The notes beneath the pieces are model-generated. The model did not search any database, was not told the origin of the DNA, and saw nothing but the letters and a program-made list of their open reading frames with translations. DNA of 64,000 bases from Mesorhizobium sp. B2-3-12 (GTDB lineage: Bacteria > Pseudomonadota > Alphaproteobacteria > Rhizobiales > Rhizobiaceae), in assembly GCF_006442205.1 (NCBI RefSeq), contig NZ_VFVR01000001.1, forward strand, positions 930,001-994,000. Reading direction: 5' to 3'. This document shows positions 1 to 8,494 of this stretch, piece after piece. Position 1 is the first letter of the stretch. Each line of letters begins with the position of its first letter. The translations under genes and the position numbers were made by a program.

Positions 1-16
1 CATGCTACGCAAATTT

Positions 17-32
17 TTGACCGATTGGACAA
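17..32. promoter_or_regulatory. Probable RutR operator upstream of rutR
   Basis: The 16 bp match the published E. coli RutR consensus TTGACCANNTGGTCAA at 12 of 14 fixed positions (mismatches at 23 and 29). The site is about 130 bp before the rutR start, so it may control rutR itself, a leftward gene outside the window, or both. A second similar site lies before preT at 8539-8554. Confidence 0.65.
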
Positions 33-164
33 ACGTTAGCACCGCCCTGTCGGCGGTCAAGGATTACTAGCGGAAATGCGGCACCTGAAGTGCGTTCCAC
101 AGCTCGGGGAAAAACTGGTCCAGAGAATTGGTCCAGATGACCGTCAACGGCGGGGTCCGCAACG

Positions 165-800
165 GTGAACATCGGCACGGAAGCCCCTCGCCGCACCCGC
201 ATCCAGCAGGAAAAGCGCGAACTCATTTTGGAGGCGGCGCTTGAGGTGTTTTCCACTCACGGTTTCCGTGGCTCGACCATCGACCAGATCGCCGAAGCCG
301 CCGGCATGTCGAAGCCGAACCTGCTCTACTATTTCCGCCGCAAGGAAGACATTCACGAGACCTTGATGGAACGGCTGCTCGAGACCTGGCTGGCGCCGCT
401 CAGGGAACTCGACGATATCGGCGATCCGATGACCGAGCTCAGGAGCTACATCAGGCGCAAGCTGGAAATGGCCCGCGATTTCCCGCGCGAGAGCCGGCTG
501 TTCGCCAACGAGATCCTGCAGGGCGCACCGCGCATCATGCCGCTGCTGGCGGGCGAACTGAAGACGCTGGTCGACGAGAAGGCCGCGGTCATCAAGGGCT
601 GGATGCGCGCCGGCAAGATCGCCAGGACCGATCCGTGGCACCTGATCTTCTCGATCTGGGCGACCACCCAGCACTATGCCGATTTCGATGTCCAGGTCCG
701 CGCCGTGCTGGGGCCGAACCGCGGCGGCGACGGCCGCTTCGAGGACGCCGCAAGGTTCCTGGAGCAATTGTTCCTCGATGGGCTGAAGCCGAAGGGCTAG
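165..800 (+). CDS. rutR: TetR-family pyrimidine-responsive regulator RutR
   Basis: A 211-residue TetR-type regulator. The N-terminal helix-turn-helix (about residues 20-65) includes SKPNLLYYF, and the ligand-binding part keeps the RutR signatures TWLAPLRE, SRLFANEILQGAP and ATTQHYADF, which I recognise from E. coli RutR. RutR senses uracil/thymine and controls pyrimidine degradation and linked nitrogen metabolism. The start is GTG; the nearest upstream ATG (137) is out of frame. The likely target operon preT-preA is 4 kb away on the opposite strand, and near-consensus RutR sites precede both genes. The ligand and regulon here are inferred from family membership. Confidence 0.9.
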   Translation: MNIGTEAPRRTRIQQEKRELILEAALEVFSTHGFRGSTIDQIAEAAGMSKPNLLYYFRRKEDIHETLMERLLETWLAPLRELDDIGDPMTELRSYIRRKLEMARDFPRESRLFANEILQGAPRIMPLLAGELKTLVDEKAAVIKGWMRAGKIARTDPWHLIFSIWATTQHYADFDVQVRAVLGPNRGGDGRFEDAARFLEQLFLDGLKPKG

Positions 801-862
801 CGTCTCGTCCTTTCGTCATCCTATGGCGGAGCCCGGGGGCTTCGCCGCGAACCGCACCGCCG

Positions 863-1750
863 TCAGGCACTGCGCCGCTCTGCCGGCAGCGCGTCGAGCA
901 AGGTCCGCAGCTTGGCGATCGAGTTCTGCTCAGCGAGCGGCGTGTAGACGATCAGCCGCATGTCCGAGCCGTCGTCGATCGACAGGCTCATATGCTCGAA
1001 GGCCATCAAGCCTGCCTTGGGATGCCGGACGTGCTTGATGCCGGTCAGCCTGCGCGCCACGTCGCGCCGGGGCCACCAGTCACGGAACTCGGGACTCGAG
1101 TTCATCATCAGGGCGATCAGCCGTTCGAAATCCGGATCGCCGACATATTTGGCGCTTTCGGCACGAAACGAAGCGAGCACCACGCGAGCGAGTTCTTCCC
1201 AGTCGACCAGCAGGCGGCGATGGTGCGGGCTGGTGAACACCATGTGGACGATGTTTCTGGCATCGCCGTCCAGCAGACCATAGTCGCCGAACACCGCCAC
1301 GGCCGCGTCATTCCAGGCAAGAACATCCCAACGCCGGCCGACCACTTGGGCCGGCTGCAGCACGAGGCTTTGCAGCATATGCAACAGCGTGGCGTCCACC
1401 TTCTCGGGCGCCGCCACACGACGTTCCGGCTGCTGGCGGCCAGCGAGGATGAACAGATGCCGCTTCTCGACGGCATCGAGCCGCAACGCCTCGCAGAGCG
1501 CCGAAAGCACTTCCACCGAGGGCCTGACATCCCTGCCCTGTTCCAGCCAGGTGTACCAGGTGGTGCCGACACCGGCGATCATCGCCACCTCCTCGCGCCG
1601 CAGGCCGGGCGTTCGCCGTCGCGGACCTGTCGCGATACCTGTGGCCGATGGCGTCAGCCTTTCCCGGCGCGAGCGCAGGAAGGCGCCGAGTTCACGCCGA
1701 CGGCTCTCGTCGGCTGATTGGGCGGGGGCAGCAGAGATGGAAGCGTTCAT
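863..1750 (-). CDS. XRE-family regulator with MmyB-like ligand-binding domain
   Basis: A 295-residue protein. An N-terminal XRE-type helix-turn-helix (about residues 18-85, with RRRTPGLRREEVAMIAGV and TWYTWLEQGRD) precedes a C-terminal MmyB-like domain (WDVLAWNDAAVAVFGDY, DPDFERLIALM). This architecture is common in actinobacterial and proteobacterial regulators that sit beside oxidoreductase genes. I chose the ATG at 1750, after which the helix-turn-helix homology begins; the open frame extends further upstream but has no support. It is divergent from two SDR genes with about 100 bp between starts, so it probably regulates them. The ligand is unknown. Confidence 0.85.
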   Translation of the reverse strand: MNASISAAPAQSADESRRRELGAFLRSRRERLTPSATGIATGPRRRTPGLRREEVAMIAGVGTTWYTWLEQGRDVRPSVEVLSALCEALRLDAVEKRHLFILAGRQQPERRVAAPEKVDATLLHMLQSLVLQPAQVVGRRWDVLAWNDAAVAVFGDYGLLDGDARNIVHMVFTSPHHRRLLVDWEELARVVLASFRAESAKYVGDPDFERLIALMMNSSPEFRDWWPRRDVARRLTGIKHVRHPKAGLMAFEHMSLSIDDGSDMRLIVYTPLAEQNSIAKLRTLLDALPAERRSA

Positions 1751-1852
1751 GCGGCTATTATAGCAGTATTGATACCAGGATAAAGTTTGAACTGTTTGAG
1801 ACCGGCCTGACACTCCATCTTGCGTTCGGAGCAGCAACAGGAGGCTCTGAAC

Positions 1853-2683
1853 ATGGAATTGAAAGACAAGACCATCCTCATCACCGGATCGACCGACGGC
1901 GTCGGCCGGGTCGTGGCACAAAGGCTGGGTGCCGCCGGCGCACGGGTGCTGGTGCATGGCCGCGACGCCACGCGCGGCAAGGCCGTTATCGCAGCCATCG
2001 AAGCCGACGGCGGCAAGGCCGAGTTTCTCGCGGCCGATCTCGCGTCGCTGGCCGAGGTGCGACGCCTCGCCGAAACCGTGCGCGCCAGGACGAGCAGCCT
2101 CGACATCCTCATCAACAATGCAGGCGTCGGCACCGCTGGCGACAATCGACAGACAAGCGCCGACGGCCATGAGTTGCGCTTTGCCGTCAACTATCTCGCC
2201 GGCTTCCTGCTGACCTCGCAACTTCTGCCGCTACTCAGGGACAGCGCCCCGGCGCGCATCGTCAATGTCGCGTCCGCCGGCCAGCAGGCGATCGATTTCG
2301 GTGACGTCATGCTGACCCACGGCTATAGCGGCGTGCGCGCCTACTGCCAGAGCAAGCTGGCGCAGATCCTGTTCACCATCGACCTGGCCGAGCAGTTGCA
2401 AGGCAGCGGCGTCACCGTCAATGCGCTGCATCCTGCGAGCTACATGGACACCACCATGGTCCGGCAGGCCGGCGTGACACCCTGGAGTTCTGTCGAGACC
2501 GGCGCCGAAGCCATCGTCAACCTCGCCACCTCGAAAGAGCTGGAAGGCCGCAGCGGCCTCTATTTCGACGGTCTGCGGGAATCCCGCGCCGACGCCCAGG
2601 CCTACGACGCCGGGGCCAGACAGAAATTGCGAAGCCTGAGCCTCGACCTCGTCGGGCTGGCTCAAACCAAGGAACAGCATTGA
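1853..2683 (+). CDS. SDR-family NAD(P)-dependent oxidoreductase
   Basis: A 276-residue classical/retinol-dehydrogenase-like short-chain dehydrogenase. Visible motifs are the cofactor loop TGSTDGVG near the N terminus, NNAG about residue 88, and the catalytic YxxxK as YCQSK. The start ATG at 1853 has a strong AGGAGG ribosome-binding site at 1839-1844. The gene runs straight into the next SDR gene with a TGATG stop/start overlap, and is divergent from an XRE/MmyB-like regulator. The substrate cannot be told from sequence. Confidence is high for the family and low for any specific reaction. Confidence 0.88.
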   Translation: MELKDKTILITGSTDGVGRVVAQRLGAAGARVLVHGRDATRGKAVIAAIEADGGKAEFLAADLASLAEVRRLAETVRARTSSLDILINNAGVGTAGDNRQTSADGHELRFAVNYLAGFLLTSQLLPLLRDSAPARIVNVASAGQQAIDFGDVMLTHGYSGVRAYCQSKLAQILFTIDLAEQLQGSGVTVNALHPASYMDTTMVRQAGVTPWSSVETGAEAIVNLATSKELEGRSGLYFDGLRESRADAQAYDAGARQKLRSLSLDLVGLAQTKEQH

Positions 2684-3405
2684 TGACCAGCAAGATCGAA
2701 CACACGGTGATCATCGGCGGCTCGTCCGGCATCGGCCTGGCGACGGCGAAGAAACTGCTCGGCCCGGGCATGAAGGTGACCATCACCGGGCGCAACCAGG
2801 ACAAACTCGTCGGCGCCTGGAAAAGCCTTGGCGGCGCCGCCGACAAGGCCGCCTTCGACGCTTCAAGACCGGATGAGGTGCGCCAGTTCTTCGCGCGCCT
2901 CGGCCCGTTCGACCACCTCGTTCTGGCGGCGAGCGGCGGCAAGGGCCTTGGACCGTTCGAGACCCTCGACCTTGCCGACATCGCCGGCGGCGTCGACGAA
3001 AAAGTGCGGCCGCAACTGTCCTGCCTGCAGGCCGCCTTGCCGACGCTCAACAAATCCGGATCGGTCACCTTCATCTCGGCGGTGTCGGCTCAGGTCACCA
3101 TGCCCGGTGTCGCCGGTATCGGTGCCGTCAACGGCATGCTGCTGACCGTGACGCCGATCCTGGCTGTCGAGTTGAAGCCGCTGCGCGTCAACGTCGTGGC
3201 GCCCGGCGTCATCGACACGCCGTGGTGGGATTTTCTGCCCGAGGAGCAGCGGCGGGCGGTGTTCGCCGAATACGCCGGCAAGACGCCCGTGGGCCGGATC
3301 GGCCGCGCCGAGGACGTCGCCTCCGCGATTGCCTTCCTCGTCTCCAACGGCTTCATGACCGGCCAGGTGCTGACCTGCGACGGCGGCCTGCGGTTCGCGG
3401 CGTGA
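2683..3405 (+). CDS. Atypical SDR-family protein lacking the YxxxK pair
   Basis: A 240-residue SDR fold protein. The nucleotide-binding motif GGSSGIG is intact and the C-terminal part is typical (RVNVVAPGVIDTPWW, LTCDGG). The segment where classical SDRs carry YxxxK reads IGAVNGML, so both the catalytic Tyr and Lys appear replaced (by Ile and Asn). I recall SDR homologues with a similar AxNGAL segment, so this may be a known non-classical subgroup rather than a decayed gene. It is translationally coupled to the preceding SDR (TGATG overlap); a TTG one codon upstream is an alternative start. Confidence 0.85.
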   Translation: MTSKIEHTVIIGGSSGIGLATAKKLLGPGMKVTITGRNQDKLVGAWKSLGGAADKAAFDASRPDEVRQFFARLGPFDHLVLAASGGKGLGPFETLDLADIAGGVDEKVRPQLSCLQAALPTLNKSGSVTFISAVSAQVTMPGVAGIGAVNGMLLTVTPILAVELKPLRVNVVAPGVIDTPWWDFLPEEQRRAVFAEYAGKTPVGRIGRAEDVASAIAFLVSNGFMTGQVLTCDGGLRFAA

Positions 3406-3496
3406 ACGGAGCAACAGGCGGCCGAGAAACAGCAAGGTCGAGGGCAAATCGGCAGGCGTCAAACGCGCCCCCTGACAACACATGGCTTGAAAAAGT

Positions 3497-3523
3497 GGAG
3501 CGCCACCTCCGCGATGGCGCTCC
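3497..3523 (-). terminator. Intrinsic terminator of the AhpD-like gene
   Basis: A perfect 9-bp stem (GGAGCGCCA with TGGCGCTCC) with a 9-nt loop is followed on the minus strand by a T-run (CTTTTTC). It lies between converging genes and would end the rrf2-ahpD transcript. Confidence 0.7.
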
Positions 3524-3540
3524 CGGATATACCCGAATGG

Positions 3541-3999
3541 TCAGGCCGCCTTGGCGGCCGGCATCGGATGGATGGCGTGGAACGGGATGCAGAGCCGGTT
3601 CCAGGTGTTGATCATGCCGACCGCGACGGACAGCTTGACCAGTTCTTCTTCTGAGAAATGTTCAAGCGTGCGCGCATAGAGATCGTCCGACACGCCGTTG
3701 TCGGCGACCAGCGTCACCGCCTCCGTCCAGGCCAGCGCGGCGCGTTCACGCTCGGAAAACAGCGGCGATTCTTTCCAGGCCGAAACCAGATAGAGCCGCT
3801 GCTCGGTCTCGCCGTCGCGCCTGGCCTCGCGGCTGTGCATCTCGACGCAGAAGGAACAGCCATTGATCTGCGAAGCCCGGAGCTTGATCAGGTGCAGCAG
3901 GCCCGCCTCCAGACCGCATTCGTCGACCGCCTTGTTGAGCGCCGACACCGCCTTCATGATTTCGGGCGCCTTGGCGAAGAATTGCATTCTCTGTTTCAT
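3541..3999 (-). CDS. AhpD-like carboxymuconolactone decarboxylase-family protein
   Basis: A 152-residue protein of the AhpD/CMD fold. The core motif INGCSFCVEMHS gives the CxxCxxxH arrangement used by AhpD-type peroxidase/disulfide reductases. The C-terminal EEELVKLSVAVGMINTWNRL is typical of this family. It lies 29 nt downstream of an Rrf2 regulator on the same strand and is probably cotranscribed with it, which suggests a redox- or stress-responsive pair. A terminator follows its stop. Physiological substrate and reductant are not evident. Confidence 0.85.
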   Translation of the reverse strand: MKQRMQFFAKAPEIMKAVSALNKAVDECGLEAGLLHLIKLRASQINGCSFCVEMHSREARRDGETEQRLYLVSAWKESPLFSERERAALAWTEAVTLVADNGVSDDLYARTLEHFSEEELVKLSVAVGMINTWNRLCIPFHAIHPMPAAKAA

Positions 4000-4028
4000 C
4001 GTCTTGTCCTTTCACATAGTCGGGAGGG

Positions 4029-4547
4029 TTAGGTTTGGTCGGTCGAACCGGATTTCTGCCGCCGCTGGTGGCGCTCGACAAAGGCGCAGCTCGCGGCGCG
4101 CGAGCGGGGGTCGCCTTCCGCCGCGTACTCCGCCACGATCTCGGACAGCTTCACTTCGGCGAGTGCTGCCCGATAGGCGCGCTCCGCCCTCAGCATCGCG
4201 GCATTGATGCCGCAGGGTTTGACATAGGCCGAGGCATCGATCTTGACCGGACCGTTGCGGCGGATCTCGCCGCAGCGAAACGCCGGCTCGCGCCCCTCGA
4301 TCGCCAGCACGATGTCGAGCAGCGTGATGCGTTCCGCCGCCCGCGCCAGCCGGTAGCCACCCGCCGGACCCGGCACCGATTCCAGGATGCGCGCTGCCGT
4401 CAGCATGTTGAGATGCTTCAAGAGATAGCTCGGCGACAGGCCGAAGGACTCAGCCAGGGCCGCGCCCGGCATGGTGCTGTTGCCCTCCACGCTCGCCAGC
4501 GTCGCCGCGCAATGGATGGCTGCCTCGACGCCCTCACCCAGCTTCAT
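4029..4547 (-). CDS. Rrf2-family transcriptional regulator
   Basis: A 172-residue Rrf2 regulator. The winged helix-turn-helix occupies the first 80 residues (LAESFGLSPSYLLKHLNML, then GPAGGYRLARAAERITLLDIVLAIEG, the conserved Rrf2 wing). The C-terminal half carries a few cysteines (FRCGEI, VKPCGIN) but not the regular Cys triad of IscR or NsrR, so a metal cofactor is uncertain. It heads a two-gene unit with the AhpD-like gene. A 13-bp palindrome at 4576-4588, about 30 bp before its start, is a candidate autoregulatory operator. Confidence 0.87.
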   Translation of the reverse strand: MKLGEGVEAAIHCAATLASVEGNSTMPGAALAESFGLSPSYLLKHLNMLTAARILESVPGPAGGYRLARAAERITLLDIVLAIEGREPAFRCGEIRRNGPVKIDASAYVKPCGINAAMLRAERAYRAALAEVKLSEIVAEYAAEGDPRSRAASCAFVERHQRRQKSGSTDQT

Positions 4548-4575
4548 GGTGATGATCTCCGTTCATGGATATGCT

Positions 4576-4588
4576 TTATCGTGGATAA
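4576..4588. promoter_or_regulatory. Candidate Rrf2 operator
   Basis: The sequence TTATCGTGGATAA is a perfect dyad (TTATC / GATAA around GTG), 29-41 bp upstream of the rrf2 start. Position and symmetry suggest autoregulation; binding is inferred only. Confidence 0.35.
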
Positions 4589-4673
4589 TTTTTATCTGCA
4601 ATATGAAAATGCAGCGTCCTGCTTTAGAAACGAGAATACGTTGATGATTGGCGAAATGGGCGAGAACAGCGTC

Positions 4674-4730
4674 TTTCTCCCCGTCACTATACGGGGAGAA
4701 ATGCCCGGCAGGGCAATGAGGGGCAGCGCC
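4674..4730. repeat. Mosaic palindromic repeat, copy 1 (tail type a)
   Basis: The core 4677-4698 is an inverted repeat (CTCCCCGT, 6-nt loop, ACGGGGAG). It is followed by a tail containing TGCCCGGCAGGGCA and ending in GAGGGGCAGCGC. The same module recurs inverted at 36752-36806. Confidence 0.85.
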
Positions 4731-4858
4731 AACTTTGCGATCCAATTCCTGAGATTATGGAAAATCGCCCGGTGCCAACACACAGGGCGGATTGCGCCAG
4801 ATCGTCAGCGACGCCGGGGGGTACGGCTGCGAGCGGTGCGCGGAGTATCTCAAAGGTC

Positions 4859-4913
4859 GCGCTGCCCCTCATCCGCCTGCCGGCACCTTCTCCCCGTATA
4901 GTGACGGGGAGAA
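4859..4913. repeat. Mosaic palindromic repeat, copy 2 (tail type b)
   Basis: The same core palindrome (4890-4911) carries the b-type tail (CCGCCTGCCGGCACC) and starts with GCGCTGCCCCTCAT. It is inverted relative to copy 1, 130 bp away, and lies just downstream of preA. Confidence 0.85.
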
Positions 4914-4959
4914 GGGAAAGCTGCCACGCCCTCGGCGCTCTCCCCGTGGACGAAAGCCC

Positions 4960-6273
4960 CTACTCCGCAGCCACCTTGGCCATCGGGTTGTTCGGGTGCG
5001 TCGTCCAGTTGGCGTAGACCGGCGACACCGGCTTGCCGGTGCGCTGATCCATCACGCCGGCCGCCAGCGGCTCCATGGTGATGCAATTGTCGACCGGGCA
5101 GACATTGACGCAGAGATTGCAGCCGACGCATTCGGCCTCGATCACCTCGAAATGCCTGATGCCGTTGACGACATTGGTGATCGCCTGGTGCGAAGTGTCC
5201 TCGCAGGCGATGTGGCAGCGGCCGCATTTGATGCAGGCGTCCTGGTCGATATGCGCCTTGGCGACATAGTTGAGGTTGAGATACTGCCAGTCGGTGACGT
5301 TGGGCGTGGCGCGGCCGATGACGTCGTCGAGCGAGCGGTGGCCCTTCTCGTCCATCCAGTTTTCAAGACCGGCGATCATCTCCTGCACGATCTTGAAGCC
5401 GTAGGTCATCGCCGCCGTGCAGACCTGCACATTGCCGGCGCCGAGCGCCAGGAATTCGGCCGCGTCGCGCCAGGTGGTGATGCCGCCAATGCCGGAGATC
5501 GGCAGGCCGCTTGTTTCCGGGTCACGCGCGATTTCGGCCACCATGTTCATGGCGATAGGCTTCACCGCCGGACCGCAATAGCCGCCATGCGAACCCTTGC
5601 CGTCGATGGTCGGCTGCGGGGCGAAACTGTCGAGATCGACCCCGGTGATCGAATTGATGGTGTTGATCAGCGACACCGCGTCGGTGCCGCCGGCGTGCGC
5701 TGCCCGTGCGGGCTTGCGGATGTCGGTGATGTTGGGCGTCAGCTTGGTGATGACGGGCATGCGCGTATACTGCTTGCACCAGCGCACCACCATTTCGATA
5801 TATTCCGGCACCTGGCCGACGGCCGCGCCCATGCCGCGCTCCGACATGCCGTGCGGGCAGCCGAAATTGAGCTCGATGCCGTCGGCCCCGGTCTCCTCGA
5901 CCAGCGGCAGGATGGCCTTCCAGCTCGCCTCCTCGCAGGGAACCATGATCGAGGCGATCAGCGCCCGGTCGGGCCAGTCCATTTTGACCTGCTTCATCTC
6001 GCGCAGATTGGTCTGCAAATCACGGTCGGTGATCAGTTCGATGTTGTTGAGGCCGAGCAGGCGGCGGTCGGCACCCCAGATCGCGCCATAGCGCGGGCCG
6101 TTGACATTGACCACCGGCGGACCTTCCTCGCCCAGCGTCTTCCACACCACCCCGCCCCACCCTGCCTTGAAGGCACGTATGACATTATAGGCCTTGTCGG
6201 TCGGCGGCGCCGAGGCCAGCCAGAACGGATTTGGCGATTTGATGCCGACGAAATTATTTCTGATGTCAGCCAT
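4960..6273 (-). CDS. preA: NAD-dependent dihydropyrimidine dehydrogenase, subunit PreA
   Basis: A 437-residue dihydroorotate-dehydrogenase-like subunit with C-terminal ferredoxin domain. The FMN barrel contains ELNFGCPHGM with the likely active-site Cys, then GIGGITTWRDAAEFLALGA near the FMN phosphate site. Two 4Fe-4S motifs follow, CIKCGRCHIAC (about 347-357) and CVGCNLCVNVCP (about 382-393). With PreT it reduces uracil and thymine to their 5,6-dihydro forms, the first step of reductive pyrimidine degradation in the cytoplasm. It is the last gene of preT-methyltransferase-preA, with a 12-nt gap to the methyltransferase. An AAGGGA ribosome-binding site precedes the ATG. Confidence 0.95.
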   Translation of the reverse strand: MADIRNNFVGIKSPNPFWLASAPPTDKAYNVIRAFKAGWGGVVWKTLGEEGPPVVNVNGPRYGAIWGADRRLLGLNNIELITDRDLQTNLREMKQVKMDWPDRALIASIMVPCEEASWKAILPLVEETGADGIELNFGCPHGMSERGMGAAVGQVPEYIEMVVRWCKQYTRMPVITKLTPNITDIRKPARAAHAGGTDAVSLINTINSITGVDLDSFAPQPTIDGKGSHGGYCGPAVKPIAMNMVAEIARDPETSGLPISGIGGITTWRDAAEFLALGAGNVQVCTAAMTYGFKIVQEMIAGLENWMDEKGHRSLDDVIGRATPNVTDWQYLNLNYVAKAHIDQDACIKCGRCHIACEDTSHQAITNVVNGIRHFEVIEAECVGCNLCVNVCPVDNCITMEPLAAGVMDQRTGKPVSPVYANWTTHPNNPMAKVAAE

Positions 6274-6285
6274 GACAGGTCCCTT

Positions 6286-7128
6286 TCAAACGAGACGAAG
6301 GATCAATTCGACGGGCGCGAGAATGCCGCCTTCGAGCGCGGCGGTGACGTTGGCCATCTTGGTGCGAGCGTCCTCGCCCATGACGAGGCCCAGACCAGGT
6401 GACGGTTTCTTGCCTTCGGCTTGCGCCGTGGCCAGCCGGGCGCGCATCGCGGCAAAGAACTCGACGGCCAAGGCGCCGCGCGGCCGTTCCGCCGTCACCG
6501 AGAAGCCCGCGGCGGCGGCAGCCGAACGATAGTCGTCGGGCGTGGCGACGAAGGACATGGTCTCGTTGGACGCCCATGGCAGCGGGTAGGTCAGCGCGCC
6601 GTCCTTGAGCCGCATCACATCGTAGACGGCGAAGACCGAGCCCGGCTTCAGCACACGGGCGGCCTCGCTCATCAGCTTCGGCTTGTCGGGCAGGTTCATG
6701 CCGACATGCAGGATCATTGCAGCGTCGAAGCTGGCCTTGGCGAACGGCATGTCCAGCGCGCTGCCTTGCACGAAGCGCGTCTTGTCGGCCAATCCCACTC
6801 GCTTCGACAGGCTGGCCGCGATATCGACATAGCTCTGCGTCAGGTCGATGCCGGTGACGTCGACGCCGGCGCTGTTGGCGACAAAGCGGGCCGGCCCCCC
6901 TATTCCAGATCCGATATCCAGCAGCCGGGCACCGGGCTTCAGCCCGATCTGGTCAATGAGCTCCCTGGTGGCGGCCACGCCGCCAATATGGAATTCGTCG
7001 ATCGCTTCGAGATCGCCGGCGCGCAAATGGGCGACATCGACGCCCGCATCGGCAAGCGCTGCAAGGATCCGCTCTTCCAGGCCTGAAACCTCGTAGTGAC
7101 GGGCGATGCCCGGTTCCACCGTGGCCAT
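6286..7128 (-). CDS. Class I SAM-dependent methyltransferase inside the pre operon
   Basis: A 280-residue class I methyltransferase. SAM motif I is LLDIGSGIGGPAR (about residue 90), followed by an acidic strand end (VTGIDLTQSYV) and FDAAMILHVGMNLPDK, resembling the UbiE/sterol-methyltransferase type. The substrate is not predictable. It sits between preT (4-nt gap) and preA (12-nt gap), so it is almost certainly cotranscribed with dihydropyrimidine dehydrogenase. No methylation step belongs to the canonical reductive pyrimidine pathway, which makes the placement notable. Confidence 0.85.
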   Translation of the reverse strand: MATVEPGIARHYEVSGLEERILAALADAGVDVAHLRAGDLEAIDEFHIGGVAATRELIDQIGLKPGARLLDIGSGIGGPARFVANSAGVDVTGIDLTQSYVDIAASLSKRVGLADKTRFVQGSALDMPFAKASFDAAMILHVGMNLPDKPKLMSEAARVLKPGSVFAVYDVMRLKDGALTYPLPWASNETMSFVATPDDYRSAAAAAGFSVTAERPRGALAVEFFAAMRARLATAQAEGKKPSPGLGLVMGEDARTKMANVTAALEGGILAPVELILRLV

Positions 7129-7132
7129 GTCC

Positions 7133-8488
7133 TTACCCCTGGGTCAGACTCCTATGGATGCTCTCGGCAGCATCCCGCCCTTGCGCCACGGCCGAGACGG
7201 TCAGGTCGTCGCCACCGAAGATGCAGTCGCCGCCGGCCCAGACCTTGGCCAGCGAGGTGCGCCCTTCCGCATCGACCTTGATGCGGCCGGCTTCGAGGTC
7301 GATCGATGTCCCGCTGCCGTTCAGCGCGGCCGGGACAAAACTCTGGCCGATCGCCTTGAACACCTGGTCGGCGACCAGCGTCAGCGTCTCGCCGGTACCG
7401 GCGAGCCTGTCGCCATTGAGCGCGGTGTATTCGAGTTCGATGCCGCTGACCTTGCCGCCCTCGGCGATCACCCGCTTCGGCTGCAGCCAGTGGCGAATGG
7501 TGACGCCGTTGGCGGCGGCCAGATCCTGCTCGAACCCGGAGGCGTTCATGTGCTCCTGGCCGCGCCGGTAGCAGATCGTCACCTCCTCGGCGCCGAGCAG
7601 CTTCGATTGCACGGCGGCGTCGATCGCCGTCATGCCGCCACCGATAACGACGACGCGGCGTCCGACCGGCAGCCCGGAGAGATCGCTCGCCTGACGCAGT
7701 TCGGCGATGAACTCGACCGCATTGGTGACGCCGGCCGCATCCTCGCCATCGGCGCGCAACGCGTTGACGCCGCCCAGCCCCATGCCGAGGAACACGGCAT
7801 CGTAATTGCGGATCAGGTCGGAGAGCTGGTAGTCGCGACCGAGTGCCTTGCCGTTCTGGATGTCGATGCCACCGATCGCGGTGACGTAGTCGACTTCGGC
7901 CTGGGCGAAATTGTCGACGCTCTTGTAGGCGGCGATGCCATATTCATTGAGGCCGCCGGCCTTCGGCCGCGCCTCCAGTATGGTGACGTCATGGCCATGG
8001 CGGGCGAGCCGGTGCGCCGCGGCAAGGCCGGCCGGACCGGCGCCGACCACGGCGACGGTCTTTCCGGTTGGCTCGGCGCGCGGATAAAACTGCTTGTTCT
8101 CGCTCATCGCGACATCGGTGGCGTAGCGCTGCAAACGGCCGATCTGCACCGGCTTGCCTTCCGCCACCTCGCGCACGCAGACCTCCTCGCACAGTGTCTC
8201 GGTGGGGCAGACGCGGGCGCACATGCCGCCGAGAATGTTCTGGTCGAAGATGGTCTTGGCCGACCCGATCGGATTGCCGGTCGAGATCTGGCGGATGAAC
8301 AGCGGAATGTCGATCGAGGTCGGGCACGCATTCATGCAGGGGGCGTCGTAGCAGAAATAGCAGCGGTCGGATTCGACCAGCGCCTCGTGATGATCGAGCG
8401 GCGGATGCAGGTCGGAGAAATTGTCCGCGTATTGGTCAGCCGCAAGCCGGCCGCCGACAATACCTTCTTTGAACTGGCCCTCTGGCAT
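7133..8488 (-). CDS. preT: NAD-dependent dihydropyrimidine dehydrogenase, subunit PreT
   Basis: A 451-residue glutamate-synthase-beta-like flavoprotein. The N-terminal Fe-S cluster-binding region has CYFCYDAPCMNACP and CARVCPTETLCEEVC. An FAD-binding loop VVGAGPAGLAAA lies about residue 147 and a second dinucleotide loop VVIGGGMTAIDAA about residue 280; AGGDC near the C terminus is the usual flavin contact. PreT passes electrons from NADH to PreA. It is the first gene of the operon. The promoter region carries a RutR-like site at 8539-8554. Its likely ribosome-binding site (GGGGA) lies in one arm of a 7-bp hairpin at 8495-8519. Confidence 0.94.
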   Translation of the reverse strand: MPEGQFKEGIVGGRLAADQYADNFSDLHPPLDHHEALVESDRCYFCYDAPCMNACPTSIDIPLFIRQISTGNPIGSAKTIFDQNILGGMCARVCPTETLCEEVCVREVAEGKPVQIGRLQRYATDVAMSENKQFYPRAEPTGKTVAVVGAGPAGLAAAHRLARHGHDVTILEARPKAGGLNEYGIAAYKSVDNFAQAEVDYVTAIGGIDIQNGKALGRDYQLSDLIRNYDAVFLGMGLGGVNALRADGEDAAGVTNAVEFIAELRQASDLSGLPVGRRVVVIGGGMTAIDAAVQSKLLGAEEVTICYRRGQEHMNASGFEQDLAAANGVTIRHWLQPKRVIAEGGKVSGIELEYTALNGDRLAGTGETLTLVADQVFKAIGQSFVPAALNGSGTSIDLEAGRIKVDAEGRTSLAKVWAGGDCIFGGDDLTVSAVAQGRDAAESIHRSLTQG

Positions 8489-8494
8489 TCTCAG

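Larger units (their letters stand above)
4548..4959. other. Intergenic region with rrf2 promoter and repeats
   Basis: This 412-bp stretch has no convincing gene. It holds the rrf2 promoter side with a palindrome (4576-4588), two copies of the mosaic palindromic repeat (4674-4730 and 4859-4913), and the 3' flank of preA. Confidence 0.7.

Noticed and set aside
863..4547. Transferred island between rutR and the pre operon
   Set aside because: The genes interrupt the pyrimidine locus, but base composition looks like the neighbours and no boundary repeats or mobility genes are seen.
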